A DNA stretch of 64,000 nucleotides from Wolbachia endosymbiont (group B) of Eucosma cana (GTDB lineage Bacteria; Pseudomonadota; Alphaproteobacteria; Rickettsiales; Anaplasmataceae), in NCBI RefSeq assembly GCF_947250645.1, contig NZ_OX366334.1:186001-250000 (forward strand), read 5' to 3'. A program made the position numbers and the translations under genes. The notes under the pieces are model-generated. The model saw only the letters and a program-made list of their open reading frames with translations, was not told where the DNA came from and did not search any database. Positions 29,801-39,143 of the stretch are shown here, one piece after another; the stretch's first letter is position 1, and each line of letters starts with the position of its first letter.

Positions 29801-32534
29801 TTAATACATCAGCAACCATAGTAACTACTGCTACCCTACCTAAAACTTTACCTGCAGCAGATAACCCTCTTAAAATCTTAGTAGTAGCACTTACACTTTT
29901 TACTGTAAAGCTAACACTTGCACTTATAGGCCTTATGCTCATACTTGCTAGTTTTACACCACTACTAGCTGTCCAATAATAATTTAATGGATGATGATTA
30001 CCTTGAGCTATTTCATTTATACTATACCCAAATTGATAAGCAATAGTTGCAAATGTAATACTTTGAACTATGGGGTTACTGATAATCTTAACAAACGTTT
30101 GACGTACAGGTTGTGGTACTTTACTAATCAATTTTCCTACTTTACTATTAGAAGAAATACTTACACTCGTCCTAACATCATCCATAGCATCTAGTATACC
30201 ATTGATACCAAATACTTGCTTTAAAGCATTATTATCATGTCGTCCAAGTGTTGCTGTATCACCTATACTATCAAGCAAGTCATATATAGCCATCATGGAA
30301 AAAAACTTTCCACCTTTTGCTCCTTTTATTTTCGCTGAATCAAATTTATCACGATCAAATGCAATTCCTTTTTCTTGAAGGCTGCTTTCTACATTACTAA
30401 TATAATCTGCAAAAACTTTTTCACCAAGATCATCAAAATGATTTTTAAACGTATCAAAAGTATCTTCCCTAACACCTTTTGCTAGCAAGTTCTGTTTAAT
30501 TTCCTCTACAATATTAGAGTAATCTTGATTAGTTTGAACATCACCTATATCTTCAATGTATTTTTTATTCTCTAACAACTGCTTATCATTTGATAGTTGA
30601 TGTAATTTATTATGAATTTTCTCTCTTTCTGCATCTGTAGTAAAATTTTTAATTATATCATCGAATTTTACTTCATAGCCATCGATGCTTAAATAATACT
30701 CAATATTTTGTCCTTTTATTTTTTCTTTTATAACGCGATCCTTATCTCTGCCTACTTTTACTAAGATCTCAATACCATCACTATAATCATCTACAAAATA
30801 TCTTTCTGCATTCTTCATTTCTATAATATCACCTATTATCAATTTTTTATCATTACCATTGTTATCTTTTACTTTTACATCAGTCCTATCAGCATTGCCT
30901 ATCATATCAAACACTTGCTCACGACCTATATCTACAATTTCATTAGTTAAATCCTTAGCATTATCAATATCAAATAGCTCTTTAACACGTTGCTTTTTTT
31001 CTTCCTTTGTAACCTTTTCTTCATCACGTGAATCTATGCATGGTATACCTATATCACGTCTTTTTCTTGTTGCACATTGGCTAAAACTAAAAATGGAGCT
31101 ATGAACTACCTTAACAGGAGTAAATTCATCTTTACTTACTAAAATAAGAGAATTTGTATTACTCGCCCCTTTGTCAAAAATAACACCCATAAAAGCAACT
31201 TTGTTGCCATCTGTAAGCGTTTTATAAGTAACACCTTTTGTATACTCTTTAGTTATTTGATTATTTGCTTCTGTTATTAATGCATCAGCTGTCTTACCTT
31301 CCCTTGGTCCTTTAACCTCCAATCCTACCGGATCATACTCTTTAGCACTGCTGGCTTGGTTTGCAAACTTAATACCATGAACTAGCATATCAATGCGTTT
31401 TCCCCTACCTGTTTGAAACTCTGTTAATATTAACGCTCTATCTTCTTGTTGTGGTTCTCCTAGCTTGATATCACTATAATGGTCAAATGCTCCATGCAAT
31501 ACTGCCTGAGTATGTGCTTCTTTTTCTATTAAACCTTTAAGAGGTAATATTGCCTCGCCTACTTTGCCAAATAACTTCTTGTACTTACCTATTGATGAAG
31601 ATTGATCTTGTAAAGAAGCAAGCTGAGATACTAGTACTTCATCAAATGTTTTCTTAAAATCCTTAGGATAAGGAATATCTTTAAAATTACCTTCAAATTT
31701 ATTAGTTTCTCTTCTATTATACTGCTCTAGGGAAACGGATTCTCCCACTTCCACGCTAAAATACTCTTTAAATTTTGATTTTTTCTTAATGTTAAAATTA
31801 AGATTTAGTTCAACTATTTTTCTTTCTCCTATTTCTTGCTGAAGTCGATCAAGAGGAATTCCCTTGTTCATCACATTAGCTCTTCCATCTGTTTCAATAA
31901 TATTCATTACACAAACTGATTTTTGAGCATTGCTTGGAATAAATACCATTGTTACAGCTCCATGGCTTTGATCCAAGTGAGATGGTTGACCGGCACCTTG
32001 CCCTTTACTTTTCTGATCTTTAAGACGTTGAGATTTAGGTTCAGGTTGAGCTTCGGTAGGTATATTTTCACCGTAAATAAAAACATGCTTTTCAAAATTG
32101 CTATTTAAAACCTTAACTTCATTTAACAATAATGATTGTCCTAGCAAAAACCTGCTAAAATAATGATTATCTCCCTTTTCTCCTGTACCAGGAAATGTAT
32201 GATAAATACGCTCTATATTATTTTGAATTCGCTCTTTCAACTCTCCTTTATCAATTTTACGATTATTGTGCTCATTAATAGATACCAATACCTCATCAAA
32301 AAGAGGAGTAATTTCTTGATCACGTGATTTAGCAACAATATTCGAAACAGGAGATGGATGATCAAGGTTTACACCAACGCATAGCATGTCATTTGCAGTA
32401 GTTAAAATTCTCATTACATTCGGTTGAAAACCTTTCGTGTAATCCTCAGCTTGCTTTAAAGCAGCTGCTGGTGTAGTTTTACTCTTTTCTCCTATTTTAC
32501 CTTCTTTTAACTCTGCTTTAGTAGCAGCCTTCAT
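26871..32534 (-). CDS. cifB: Giant CifB-like toxin, second segment: nuclease-like and pore-forming-toxin-like regions
   Basis: This 1887-codon middle segment of the split cifB-like gene opens in the middle of the first PD-(D/E)XK nuclease domain (IIIEMKAATK with the E-x-K pair; QAEDY follows). A second nuclease-like domain lies near residues 350-430 (RIDMLVHG near 380, LEVKG near 404, then NNQITKEY), so its D, E-x-K and Q motifs are present. RKRRD near 490 is a possible protease site. Residues about 860-1100 contain hydrophobic stretches and PLLPGGEQAEVF, resembling the TcdA/TcdB pore region found in large Wolbachia toxins. The rest of the C-terminal half is beta-rich and I cannot assign it. 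The frame ends within an ankyrin repeat. The first Met is internal to a domain and has no ribosome-binding site. Confidence 0.85.
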   Translation of the reverse strand: MKAATKAELKEGKIGEKSKTTPAAALKQAEDYTKGFQPNVMRILTTANDMLCVGVNLDHPSPVSNIVAKSRDQEITPLFDEVLVSINEHNNRKIDKGELKERIQNNIERIYHTFPGTGEKGDNHYFSRFLLGQSLLLNEVKVLNSNFEKHVFIYGENIPTEAQPEPKSQRLKDQKSKGQGAGQPSHLDQSHGAVTMVFIPSNAQKSVCVMNIIETDGRANVMNKGIPLDRLQQEIGERKIVELNLNFNIKKKSKFKEYFSVEVGESVSLEQYNRRETNKFEGNFKDIPYPKDFKKTFDEVLVSQLASLQDQSSSIGKYKKLFGKVGEAILPLKGLIEKEAHTQAVLHGAFDHYSDIKLGEPQQEDRALILTEFQTGRGKRIDMLVHGIKFANQASSAKEYDPVGLEVKGPREGKTADALITEANNQITKEYTKGVTYKTLTDGNKVAFMGVIFDKGASNTNSLILVSKDEFTPVKVVHSSIFSFSQCATRKRRDIGIPCIDSRDEEKVTKEEKKQRVKELFDIDNAKDLTNEIVDIGREQVFDMIGNADRTDVKVKDNNGNDKKLIIGDIIEMKNAERYFVDDYSDGIEILVKVGRDKDRVIKEKIKGQNIEYYLSIDGYEVKFDDIIKNFTTDAEREKIHNKLHQLSNDKQLLENKKYIEDIGDVQTNQDYSNIVEEIKQNLLAKGVREDTFDTFKNHFDDLGEKVFADYISNVESSLQEKGIAFDRDKFDSAKIKGAKGGKFFSMMAIYDLLDSIGDTATLGRHDNNALKQVFGINGILDAMDDVRTSVSISSNSKVGKLISKVPQPVRQTFVKIISNPIVQSITFATIAYQFGYSINEIAQGNHHPLNYYWTASSGVKLASMSIRPISASVSFTVKSVSATTKILRGLSAAGKVLGRVAVVTMVADVLITIGVEVHERIEYTKAIAEQVPLLPGGEQAEVFFAGVIKFFTGRDVEKEYEDTIRIKGYLTYVKEAAIKLLNDNYDIDAVVQYVISIEEKYSEVIKNMGAQAICIMPSPYGPECATQMKWTCDLEKKYKDISFDKINIASSVKRDLSSIDISKILTMTPYTLVMSEGWERFICGIKNSPQCYQEIEEKKVYVVNTDAKHIPHLTKYEYENLGLRIVDAPLTNPIQKSQCSKTINTKHTGDDAFAPCNSGKIYRNCQESFTLSGEPFIFTNPTRKEHSNTKKQTFPRGSVLYISGPRTLTAAANYPAVMHIPEGSNIRYVGSKNNETIFIINDYTSGTLEGGPGKENTLVMNVKANNVVANLHGRTIRYGNSNNMRLVNTYNYVSNSDSKQNITTHCKTRLINVKNAEVWQNSFNCTDKDYEVRVVNKENVHNRGLKQTIFVVNEDSDNAKIVSDLGSTGKIKGNIDIIKVQVANITQWGISEDIEKVGYSLDVLANNTQSIVSSTKINDFKNLVIQVNSNGITESVAIQDKSLSDTIEDIRYQELKSSGSDISREVIQNSAKKLKAFIQASILDQQLLDTYQIAKDIVNNNNFDIPVSQVEVIKNHMGVPSEKVIIAGMYSGQVIVDFSYSSSDVTSSYQKYLNGGRNYGYDDYLMLCNYYQDITIEGEKGQHQYIIKLPDTLNSKTSLSPIRLNLKIKNKVVSYQNIPYSIIDFAELSVTDVDGISIEEGKRDYINECYGKSISDLTEDSLKIQDITIFDSVGTKWSLSIGLVDYFQNPENQQIVLQMNNELYKIDSTNLGLEHVEMNPDSFRYYQPEEQGLQIYHNQPIDKNDIGLVDFRDKSILDFDTEITDDSLVLSHKNNTLAKVENWNSYQPAREMMFAFNDTMVSNLKCIVSTCNSEDIIEDFYKEKVDLLKEQVFNATLQRNNSKAEDLIKKIKSIDIGNEHELTPLNMAIQGGRLDVVKVLFDRKEF

Positions 32535-32536
32535 CT

Positions 32537-33502
32537 CTATAATAATAGGATAGCATTTAATGATCTATCCTTACCACGAGGTACCAGAACAATATCAGCA
32601 TAACCCCTTCCTGCAAATTGCTCTAGATAAACTCTAAGATTATGTCTATAGCGAAAATTTACAAGAACACCTGCTACAAACCCATGATGCGCTGCTTCTC
32701 GTGTTCCTTGAGCATAGGTAAGTGAATTCTTATATTCAGAGTGAATTTTACTAACTTTTTTTAGAATATTTTCAACAGGTTCTTTCACTTTTTTTACATC
32801 AGGATTAGTCAGCTTCGCTATATCACTTTCTGGATTACTCCACAACCCTCCTCTTACCTCATGAAAACCTTTGCTAACAGCAGAATTAAGTACTCTCGTA
32901 TCTATTACTTCGACATTAATACCCTCTTTGTTAATATTATTTCTGGAAATATGTATTAACCTAAAGTCCATTTCTAATACAGAATCTATCGGACCTTTAA
33001 ATGCATCTTTTATATCTTGAGCTTCAGCTTGTATACTTTTGCCTTTAGGTGGAGTAAGACATTTCTTCAATATCTCTACCAGATCACCTGAAGTAAACTT
33101 ACAGTTTTTATTATCAGAGTTATGCTCTGAAATAGAAATTAATTTTACATGCTTTTTAACGTCTTCATAAGATTGTATTTTATCATTACTAATAACAGCT
33201 ACTTTTAATGTACCTGAATCAAATCTAAAATACATTTTTTTAATCTTCAGACTTTTCGCAATTTCTGTATCTATCAAAGTAGAAAAACTTCCTAAAAAGA
33301 AATGAGGAAAAAATCCTTCTTTACCTACTGAATGTAAATATGATGGAATTTGATCGATATATGACTGAAACCTTGCTTTGAAAGATTCAAAATCACTTCC
33401 TTGTTGAGTTGAAGTACTTGGGCTAGCTCCTGCATTTGAACCTGCTTCTCGAATTAATAGTTCTATTAACTCAAAATCTTGTGTTCTTTCTTCGTTCGGC
33501 AT
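32537..33502 (-). CDS. cifB: CifB-like toxin, N-terminal segment (frameshifted in nuclease core)
   Basis: This 321-residue N-terminal part of a CifB-type protein starts MPNEERTQ after an AGGGAG site, 32 bp after the cifA stop. It aligns with the N-terminus of the intact CifB at 43716: both contain SxLHSVGK(E/D)xFFPxFFxGxF and later GF-x-G-x-L-x-NFRYRH. The first nuclease Asp is in GYADIVLV near residue 301. The frame then ends at SLNAILLL; the next frame supplies IIIEMKA. Adding one C to the run at about 32548 restores the expected AIPIIIEMK, so a one-base deletion in the catalytic core splits the gene. Confidence 0.88.
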   Translation of the reverse strand: MPNEERTQDFELIELLIREAGSNAGASPSTSTQQGSDFESFKARFQSYIDQIPSYLHSVGKEGFFPHFFLGSFSTLIDTEIAKSLKIKKMYFRFDSGTLKVAVISNDKIQSYEDVKKHVKLISISEHNSDNKNCKFTSGDLVEILKKCLTPPKGKSIQAEAQDIKDAFKGPIDSVLEMDFRLIHISRNNINKEGINVEVIDTRVLNSAVSKGFHEVRGGLWSNPESDIAKLTNPDVKKVKEPVENILKKVSKIHSEYKNSLTYAQGTREAAHHGFVAGVLVNFRYRHNLRVYLEQFAGRGYADIVLVPRGKDRSLNAILLL

Positions 33503-33534
33503 AAAACTCCCTGTTAATATATAACTTTTTTTAT

Positions 33535-34809
33535 TTACTTAGACTGGCTATGTGTTTTTCTAACTTCCACTTCAGTTAGATCACCACTTGGGCCAGGTAT
33601 ATTTTTGGGATTAAGTTCTTCATCAGCAGACTTACCATATGCCAAAAACCTATTTAATGAGTTACTATCTTCCTTCCCTAATAATATAGAACGTATATGA
33701 TCTTTTTTAGAATCCATAAACTCCTTGATTTGCCTAGAATTAGCCTTATCTAACATTGCCCACACTGGCTCCATATAACCCTTCTCAATCAAAGGCACTA
33801 AAAATCTTCCTTGAAAGAAAGAATCATTCATCATTTCTTTTTCCAATATCAAAACACAATGATCATCAAAACCCCTCTTTTTCCACATGTGCGTGAAAAC
33901 ATTTACACCTTCATCTAAATAACACTCCGGACAGTCTCCTGTCATGGACTTTACCCAGAGAAGGTAATCATCTTCTTTAACATCACTTGGTTCTAAACAA
34001 TCAAATAATTCTTGAAATTTACCAAAGTTGAGTATATCAATCATAACGTTTAAAGAACCATAATAACCATTCTTCTCTAAATCTCTTTTCAAGAGCTCTC
34101 GATATCTATCAGGATTTATCTGATTAAGGAAGAACTCGAATATATCAGGGTAAACGCGAAAATTAGGTCCTGCCGTATAAGCTGCATTTTTCATCAAGAT
34201 CTCATCTTTCTTCTGAGCACTTAATTCACCTGCAGGCAATGATTTTATCTTATTCCAAAAGAATTCCACTGCTTCTACTTTTCTACGATCTATAGCGCAG
34301 TAAAGCCCATACTCATATGGATGACGACCTCTTAAATCCAATTTATCGAGATACCCACTAATGAAATGTGACCAAAACTGAGCTAAAGGACCTTCTCCAC
34401 AACACCTAACTAAGTGACTATATTCAAGCAAACTGTCATTACCTTGGGCAGACAACTCCTCCTTTCTTTCCTCAAATATAGCTCGTATTTCATCTTCCAA
34501 GCAACACTCACATGCAATCTGATATCTTTTTTCTCTAATAAAGGGATTATCTGAATCTGGTGGTGCAATAAGCTTTTTACCTACCATTTGTCTATTAAGC
34601 TTAACTCCGTGCAAGCCACTTACTTCTTTCCAAGACTGCTTGTCAGATAGTACTTGTGCAAGAAAATTGTACCACTTTTTACCAATCTTTGTGATTAAAC
34701 CCCAATGTGCATAGCACCAGCGTTCAATTTGGAGGAGCTTAGATGCCTTGTAAGGATCATCCTCCTTAATAGATGAAAATAAAACTTCCGGAATATCTCC
34801 ACGGTCCAT
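33535..34809 (-). CDS. cifA: CifA-family cytoplasmic incompatibility factor A (divergent)
   Basis: This 424-residue CifA homologue sits upstream of the cifB-like gene, in the two-gene order of all cif loci. CifA proteins contribute to CI and rescue it in the egg. Shared phrases with the CifA at 42324 include IERW near the N-terminus, FL-x-QVL-x-DxxxW, the LNRQMVGKKL / LNNAMLGQKL segment, Y-Q-IAC-x-C-C and a FWSxF-like motif. I start at 34809 (MDRGD) because GAGGGG lies 7 bp upstream; the frame is open to 34890 without such a site. The gene is complete although its cifB partner is broken, a pattern known from other Wolbachia in which rescue function can outlast the toxin. The large ankyrin/latrotoxin-type partner suggests the Type V group. 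Confidence 0.88.
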   Translation of the reverse strand: MDRGDIPEVLFSSIKEDDPYKASKLLQIERWCYAHWGLITKIGKKWYNFLAQVLSDKQSWKEVSGLHGVKLNRQMVGKKLIAPPDSDNPFIREKRYQIACECCLEDEIRAIFEERKEELSAQGNDSLLEYSHLVRCCGEGPLAQFWSHFISGYLDKLDLRGRHPYEYGLYCAIDRRKVEAVEFFWNKIKSLPAGELSAQKKDEILMKNAAYTAGPNFRVYPDIFEFFLNQINPDRYRELLKRDLEKNGYYGSLNVMIDILNFGKFQELFDCLEPSDVKEDDYLLWVKSMTGDCPECYLDEGVNVFTHMWKKRGFDDHCVLILEKEMMNDSFFQGRFLVPLIEKGYMEPVWAMLDKANSRQIKEFMDSKKDHIRSILLGKEDSNSLNRFLAYGKSADEELNPKNIPGPSGDLTEVEVRKTHSQSK

Positions 34810-34899
34810 AATTACCCCTCTTTGCAAATGATGAAAAAATACTTTGATTCTTAACCCTCTCACGTACCATAATGAACTAGCCTCTATCATACTCTAGGC

Positions 34900-34927
34900 A
34901 TATTACTCTGTCTTTACAACTTGTCAA
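34900..34927 (-). promoter_or_regulatory. Sigma70-type promoter upstream of the minus-strand cifA
   Basis: On the minus strand TTGACA (34927-34922) and TAATAT (34905-34900) are 16 bp apart, about 90 bp upstream of the chosen cifA start. Confidence 0.55.
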
Positions 34928-35090
34928 TCATGATTTTAGAAATTTTTCCAACCCAAAGTAATTTCCGATGAAAGACTCTTAACAGGATCAATTTGTTTTT
35001 ATATTTTATTTTTATCATACGCTTGTTAATTCTTTCGAAAGTAAAATGCTATTAATTTAGTGACGTACTTTATTAAAAATAAAATAATAT

Positions 35091-35411
35091 AACCAATTTC
35101 CAGCGCTCAAAATCAAAGTCGGTGAGAATTGTTCTTTTTGGAATGTATTGGTCTACCAAACGATACATACGAACTTTTCTTTATAATAATTTTACTATGC
35201 GCTAAAACTAGCCACATTAGCCCATTTCATCCATATCTACATACGAACTAATTTGCTCAAGCTTATAGAAATAATTTAAATCTTCTATTTTTATAACCTT
35301 ATTTTTACGCGGCTTGTTCTCACAAATATACGACCTTTTTTGCAATCTTAGGAAGAGTCAATAATTCAATTCCTTATAACACTAGCTAGCATGGTATCTT
35401 CACTAAAATAT
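35091..35411 (+). repeat. Repeated non-coding element, copy 1 (about 320 bp)
   Basis: This intergenic sequence between cifA and the OTU gene matches 45981-46299 over nearly its whole length (tttccagcgc, tgtattggtct, acgaactaatttgctcaagctta, aaataatttaaatcttctatttttataacc, ctcacaaatata, aattcaattccttataacac). It also matches 56391-56638 more weakly. All frames hit stops, so it does not look coding. Each copy lies upstream of a plus-strand gene encoding the shared RNYTD module. The rest of 34928-35698 shows no gene. Confidence 0.85.
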
Positions 35412-35698
35412 TTTTTTAAAAAGTTAGTTGACTTATAAATAATTCTCTACTAATACTAGCATATGTTTGTTTATTCTGCTGAAGTGGCTCCGCAGGTTAC
35501 TGTATAAGCTTCAGCAGTTTTTGTACTCCTTTAAAGCATCATATTCCTATATATTAAATATAGCTGGTGTTCTCAATTTTGTTGATCTATAGTAAAATTG
35601 GCTAAAACTTCCAGTAATAAACAACTTTTAACCTAGCAGTACTCACCATAAAAACTTAACAAAAATATGAGTAGTAAAAAGATTATGTTGAAATTAGT

Positions 35699-35726
35699 TT
35701 GACACATACTACACATTCTATATAAT
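35699..35726 (+). promoter_or_regulatory. Consensus sigma70 promoter of the ankyrin-OTU gene
   Basis: A perfect TTGACA (35699-35704) and a perfect TATAAT (35721-35726) are spaced 16 bp apart, 29 bp before the start codon. This suggests strong constitutive transcription. Confidence 0.75.
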
Positions 35727-35755
35727 ATATTCTATATCTAGAGCTAGCAGGTAAT

Positions 35756-38650
35756 ATGGGTACAGGGTCAGTAAAATATATTGCAGAACCTATCAGTGAA
35801 CAAAGCAAACACACTGATGAGCAAAAACTGAAGTGTGACCTAAGTGCTGGACAAGAGTGTTCAGAAATAGGTAGCCCAAAAACAGAAGCAACTGAATTAC
35901 CAGTAGATAGTTATTATGAATTCATTAAGCGAGGTTTACTTTGGGCTGATAGAAGTTTGATAGATGATAAAAAATACTTAGAGGATTTAATAGATGAGTG
36001 GCTTATTCATGCACCTAACTTAAAACTGGAAGAGAGTCAAAAAAAGTTAAATCAAAAATTACTCAATAGTATTATAAAAGATTTTAATATGGGGAATTAT
36101 GACTCATTTTCAAATCTTAAGCAGTTTTTAGAAAGTAACGAGAAAAATAAAGACCTGAAGTACGTTCTTAATCTAAAAAGAGGGCATCTAGGAACAACAG
36201 TATTGAATGTGTTTGTCGCACACGATGAAGCCATTCATCCTCTTCTCAAAGCTGGTGCTGATCTAAATATGCAGGATAATAAAGGTAAAACACTTTTGCA
36301 TGATACTGCTATTTATTCCAGTGAGTATGAAGGTCTAAAGTATCTCTTAGATGCAAAAACTGATCCAAATATACAAGATAAAAAAGGTAATACACCTTTA
36401 CACTATTATGCTGCTAATTGTAATGATTATAGCAGAAAGGTTATGGATTTACTCATAAGCAAAGGAGCTGATTTAAACATAAAAAATAACAATGGAAAAA
36501 CCCCACTGCAAATTGCAATTGATAGCAACAATATTATAGAGTGTTTTTTAACTGACAACCAAAAAAAGTTAAGAGACCAACTACGTAAAATGGTTAAAGC
36601 TACAGATTCTGATGAAGATTGGGATAATCCTTATGGTCCAGGTGTTGAAGATCTGAAAAAATTTTTAGATAAACATAAAAATAACCAAGATTTAAAGATA
36701 GTTTTAAATGTTAAGGGTGATAGTTCAATTTGGCCGTTTTGTCAATTTCCTGATGTAAAAGCTTTACTCTTAAAAGCAGGAGCAACTGACTTTGTAGGTA
36801 ATAAGCAAGATAATTGTGAAAAATGTGATAGTCTCTTATCAGAGATGTATCAAACAAATCAACTTGCTAAGCTAAATAAGTTTTTGAGTAAGGTAGTAAA
36901 AGCTAAAAGCATGATTGAACTACAGGAAGTTGTAAATGAGATTATAGCTTCTGGAATGAGATTAAATTTTGCTAAAGACAAAGATTATTACTTTGCAGAT
37001 CACGTACTAGAAAAAATTGCTCAGCTAGAAGGAAGCTATGGAATTGCCAGTGATATAGTATGTGCATTAATATCGAGAGGAGCAAAGTTAAAAAACTCAG
37101 ATAGTTTAAAAGTCATTGATACAATAGAACGAGAGTTTAAAGATCATAAAGCTAATGTAATCAAGGCTCATGTAGAGTACATTAATTATGCTGAAGAATT
37201 TTTTAGAGTTGCAAAGGATGCTACCAGTGGTCAACTGTGTGATGGAAAAATCGATAACAGTGTATCTTACTTAGAATACTCAGAGGATAGTATAATAGAT
37301 GTTGCAAAAATCACAGATAGAACAAGGAATTTAGGAATACCTCAAGGAGAAAAAGGATATGGAAGGAGTGTAATAAAAATTGGCAAAAGTGAGGTGGAAA
37401 TTATAACCCAAGATGGCATAAGGAATTACACAGATCTTACAGAAGGCAGCGATGTAGTATTAACTTTCTATACTAGTTTGGGAAATGTAGACGTTAGGCT
37501 GTATCCTGACATACAGAATAAAAGCAAAATTATAGTAGAAGTGAGTAATAGAGAGGAAATATTAGAAAAATTCAAAGGTCGCGAAGAAGAGTTAGGCAAT
37601 GATTGCGAGCTTGGTAACTACTGGGTCTACGATGCTATTGAACAGGGATATTTTGAAAGGTCTGGAAAATTAATGCATCCTGAAGTAATAAGCGAGTCTA
37701 ACAACAAATGGACAGAACGTGAAGAGTTAAGAAAGGATTCTATGGAGGAAGTTGCTAGAAGGCATAAGTTATTACAAGATTTACGCAATATTGAGTCTAA
37801 TATTGTAAAAAAGGAGAAGAATTTTGACGTAAAAACTTACCTGATAGATATCTTTAAAATTTTATCTAGGTTCTATGAAGAAAAAGGGGATATTTCTAAA
37901 ACAGACTTAGCTAAAGCAGCAGAAAAGGAAAGTAAAAAATTGGGGTTAGAAGGTAAATACAACTGGAGTAAGATTTTTGGTTTAGAGGAAGAAATTATTG
38001 AAAAGGCAGAAAAACAAGGTGATAAAGAGCAAAAATCAAACATACCTGATGACTTCTATTTAGGGCACGCAATCAATAATGGAAGCTGTTTTTTTGATTC
38101 ATTCAGGCAAAGTCTGGAACAACAGAAGGGAATCAAAGTTACTGTAGAGCAGTTAAGGAATGAGTGTAAGAGATTTGCGCAAGACAATCCTCCAGAGTGG
38201 TTTATAAGTAAAATTGGCAACGACTTTGATGAGGTTGAAGGTGAGTTCGTAAATCGTGGAATTACGTGTAACCAATATATCAATAGCATTGGAAAGAATG
38301 AATTGTGGGGACGTTCCGATGTCGAGGGCAGAGTACTTTGTAGTAAGTATGGTGTGAAATTACATGTTGCAGAGAGTAATCCATTCAATGCTACTGATGA
38401 GCAACAAGATCCATACTTGCATCAACTAATAGATAGTTCAGGATCAAGAAGTGCAGGTGAGTATAATAGGATAGATTATGATGACAATAATGTCTTACAT
38501 ATAGTAAATAAGGGAAGTAATCATTTTCAACCCCTACTTTGTAGAAATAAGGTCTTGGCAAAATGCTATTCAAGCTCACCAAGGTGTAATATGGACGAGT
38601 TAAAGATAGAATCTCACCAACATAAGTCACTACCTGTAAGTGGATCATAG
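35756..38650 (+). CDS. Ankyrin-repeat protein with shared RNYTD module and C-terminal OTU cysteine protease
   Basis: This 964-residue protein is a candidate deubiquitinase effector. Residues about 130-260 carry ankyrin repeats (NMQDNKGKTLLHDTA, NIQDKKGNTPLHYYA, NIKNNNGKTPLQIAI). Residues about 380-636 are the two-part module shared with three other proteins in the window, ending in GIRNYTD and GNYWVYDAIEQGYFER. Residues about 765-930 match the OTU cysteine protease fold: nucleophile C778 in NNGSCFFDSF, WGR-x-EGR in the middle, and H923 in SNHFQPL. OTU enzymes cleave ubiquitin chains. No signal peptide is seen, so export would be by the T4SS or on lysis. The start follows an AGGT site and a strong promoter. 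The catalytic Cys is preceded by Ser, not the usual Asp-Gly-Asn pattern. Confidence 0.85.
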   Translation: MGTGSVKYIAEPISEQSKHTDEQKLKCDLSAGQECSEIGSPKTEATELPVDSYYEFIKRGLLWADRSLIDDKKYLEDLIDEWLIHAPNLKLEESQKKLNQKLLNSIIKDFNMGNYDSFSNLKQFLESNEKNKDLKYVLNLKRGHLGTTVLNVFVAHDEAIHPLLKAGADLNMQDNKGKTLLHDTAIYSSEYEGLKYLLDAKTDPNIQDKKGNTPLHYYAANCNDYSRKVMDLLISKGADLNIKNNNGKTPLQIAIDSNNIIECFLTDNQKKLRDQLRKMVKATDSDEDWDNPYGPGVEDLKKFLDKHKNNQDLKIVLNVKGDSSIWPFCQFPDVKALLLKAGATDFVGNKQDNCEKCDSLLSEMYQTNQLAKLNKFLSKVVKAKSMIELQEVVNEIIASGMRLNFAKDKDYYFADHVLEKIAQLEGSYGIASDIVCALISRGAKLKNSDSLKVIDTIEREFKDHKANVIKAHVEYINYAEEFFRVAKDATSGQLCDGKIDNSVSYLEYSEDSIIDVAKITDRTRNLGIPQGEKGYGRSVIKIGKSEVEIITQDGIRNYTDLTEGSDVVLTFYTSLGNVDVRLYPDIQNKSKIIVEVSNREEILEKFKGREEELGNDCELGNYWVYDAIEQGYFERSGKLMHPEVISESNNKWTEREELRKDSMEEVARRHKLLQDLRNIESNIVKKEKNFDVKTYLIDIFKILSRFYEEKGDISKTDLAKAAEKESKKLGLEGKYNWSKIFGLEEEIIEKAEKQGDKEQKSNIPDDFYLGHAINNGSCFFDSFRQSLEQQKGIKVTVEQLRNECKRFAQDNPPEWFISKIGNDFDEVEGEFVNRGITCNQYINSIGKNELWGRSDVEGRVLCSKYGVKLHVAESNPFNATDEQQDPYLHQLIDSSGSRSAGEYNRIDYDDNNVLHIVNKGSNHFQPLLCRNKVLAKCYSSSPRCNMDELKIESHQHKSLPVSGS

Positions 38651-38919
38651 CTCGGTATATGACTTGCTACACAGCAATGATGGAGGAAGTTTATTTAGAT
38701 GGTTAAAGAAGAATTTATTTTATTTAAAAAGTTTACTTAGCGCTTATCAATTTTCAAGCACACTCTCAGATTCAAAAAGGGCTATAGATTGCTCCACATG
38801 TACTACTTTCTGGAGTTGTGTGCTGGGGTTTAGAGTATTGAATTTTTTGATGTTTATTTGATGTTTATTCGATACATTTTCTACCACTATTGCATTTGAT
38901 ATGCTAAAATCTTCATCAT
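38651..38919. other. Intergenic stretch with no supported gene
   Basis: An open frame of 73 codons (38640-38861, plus strand) overlaps the OTU gene end but has no ribosome-binding site and no recognisable motif. I see nothing else here. Confidence 0.5.
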
Positions 38920-39106
38920 TTATATTGATATTTTGTATAATTGAGTGTCGATTCCTGTAGCTTTTTCAGCATTAGTTTGTTCTTTTACCTCAAGATCTCT
39001 TGGTACATCAGAGGTCCTTGATTCCTCTATATCAACTGCAGTAGCAGCAATTTGGCTACCTTTCTTATTTCTCAGCAATACCTTTCAATAGTTTTGGTGT
39101 TTTCAT
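38920..39106 (-). pseudogene. Small frameshifted gene downstream of the recombinase
   Basis: A strong ribosome-binding site (AAAGGAGAG) precedes ATG at 39106: MKTPKLLKGIAE, then a stop. One base out of frame the reading continues (NKKGSQIAATAVDIEESR ... TQLYKISI) to TAA at 38920. A one-base change therefore broke a protein of about 62 residues. It is Ser/Lys/Glu-rich with no named family. It follows the recombinase by 37 bp on the same strand and was probably co-transcribed with it. Confidence 0.5.
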
Positions 39107-39143
39107 AGTTTCTCTCCTTTTGTTGTTTTTATAAACGGTATAA

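Noticed and set aside
35091..35411. Conserved intergenic element as a degraded protein gene
   Set aside because: I read both strands; short open pieces appear (such as GRPTHPKTKSS in copy 3) but stops fall at different places and no frame is conserved across copies.
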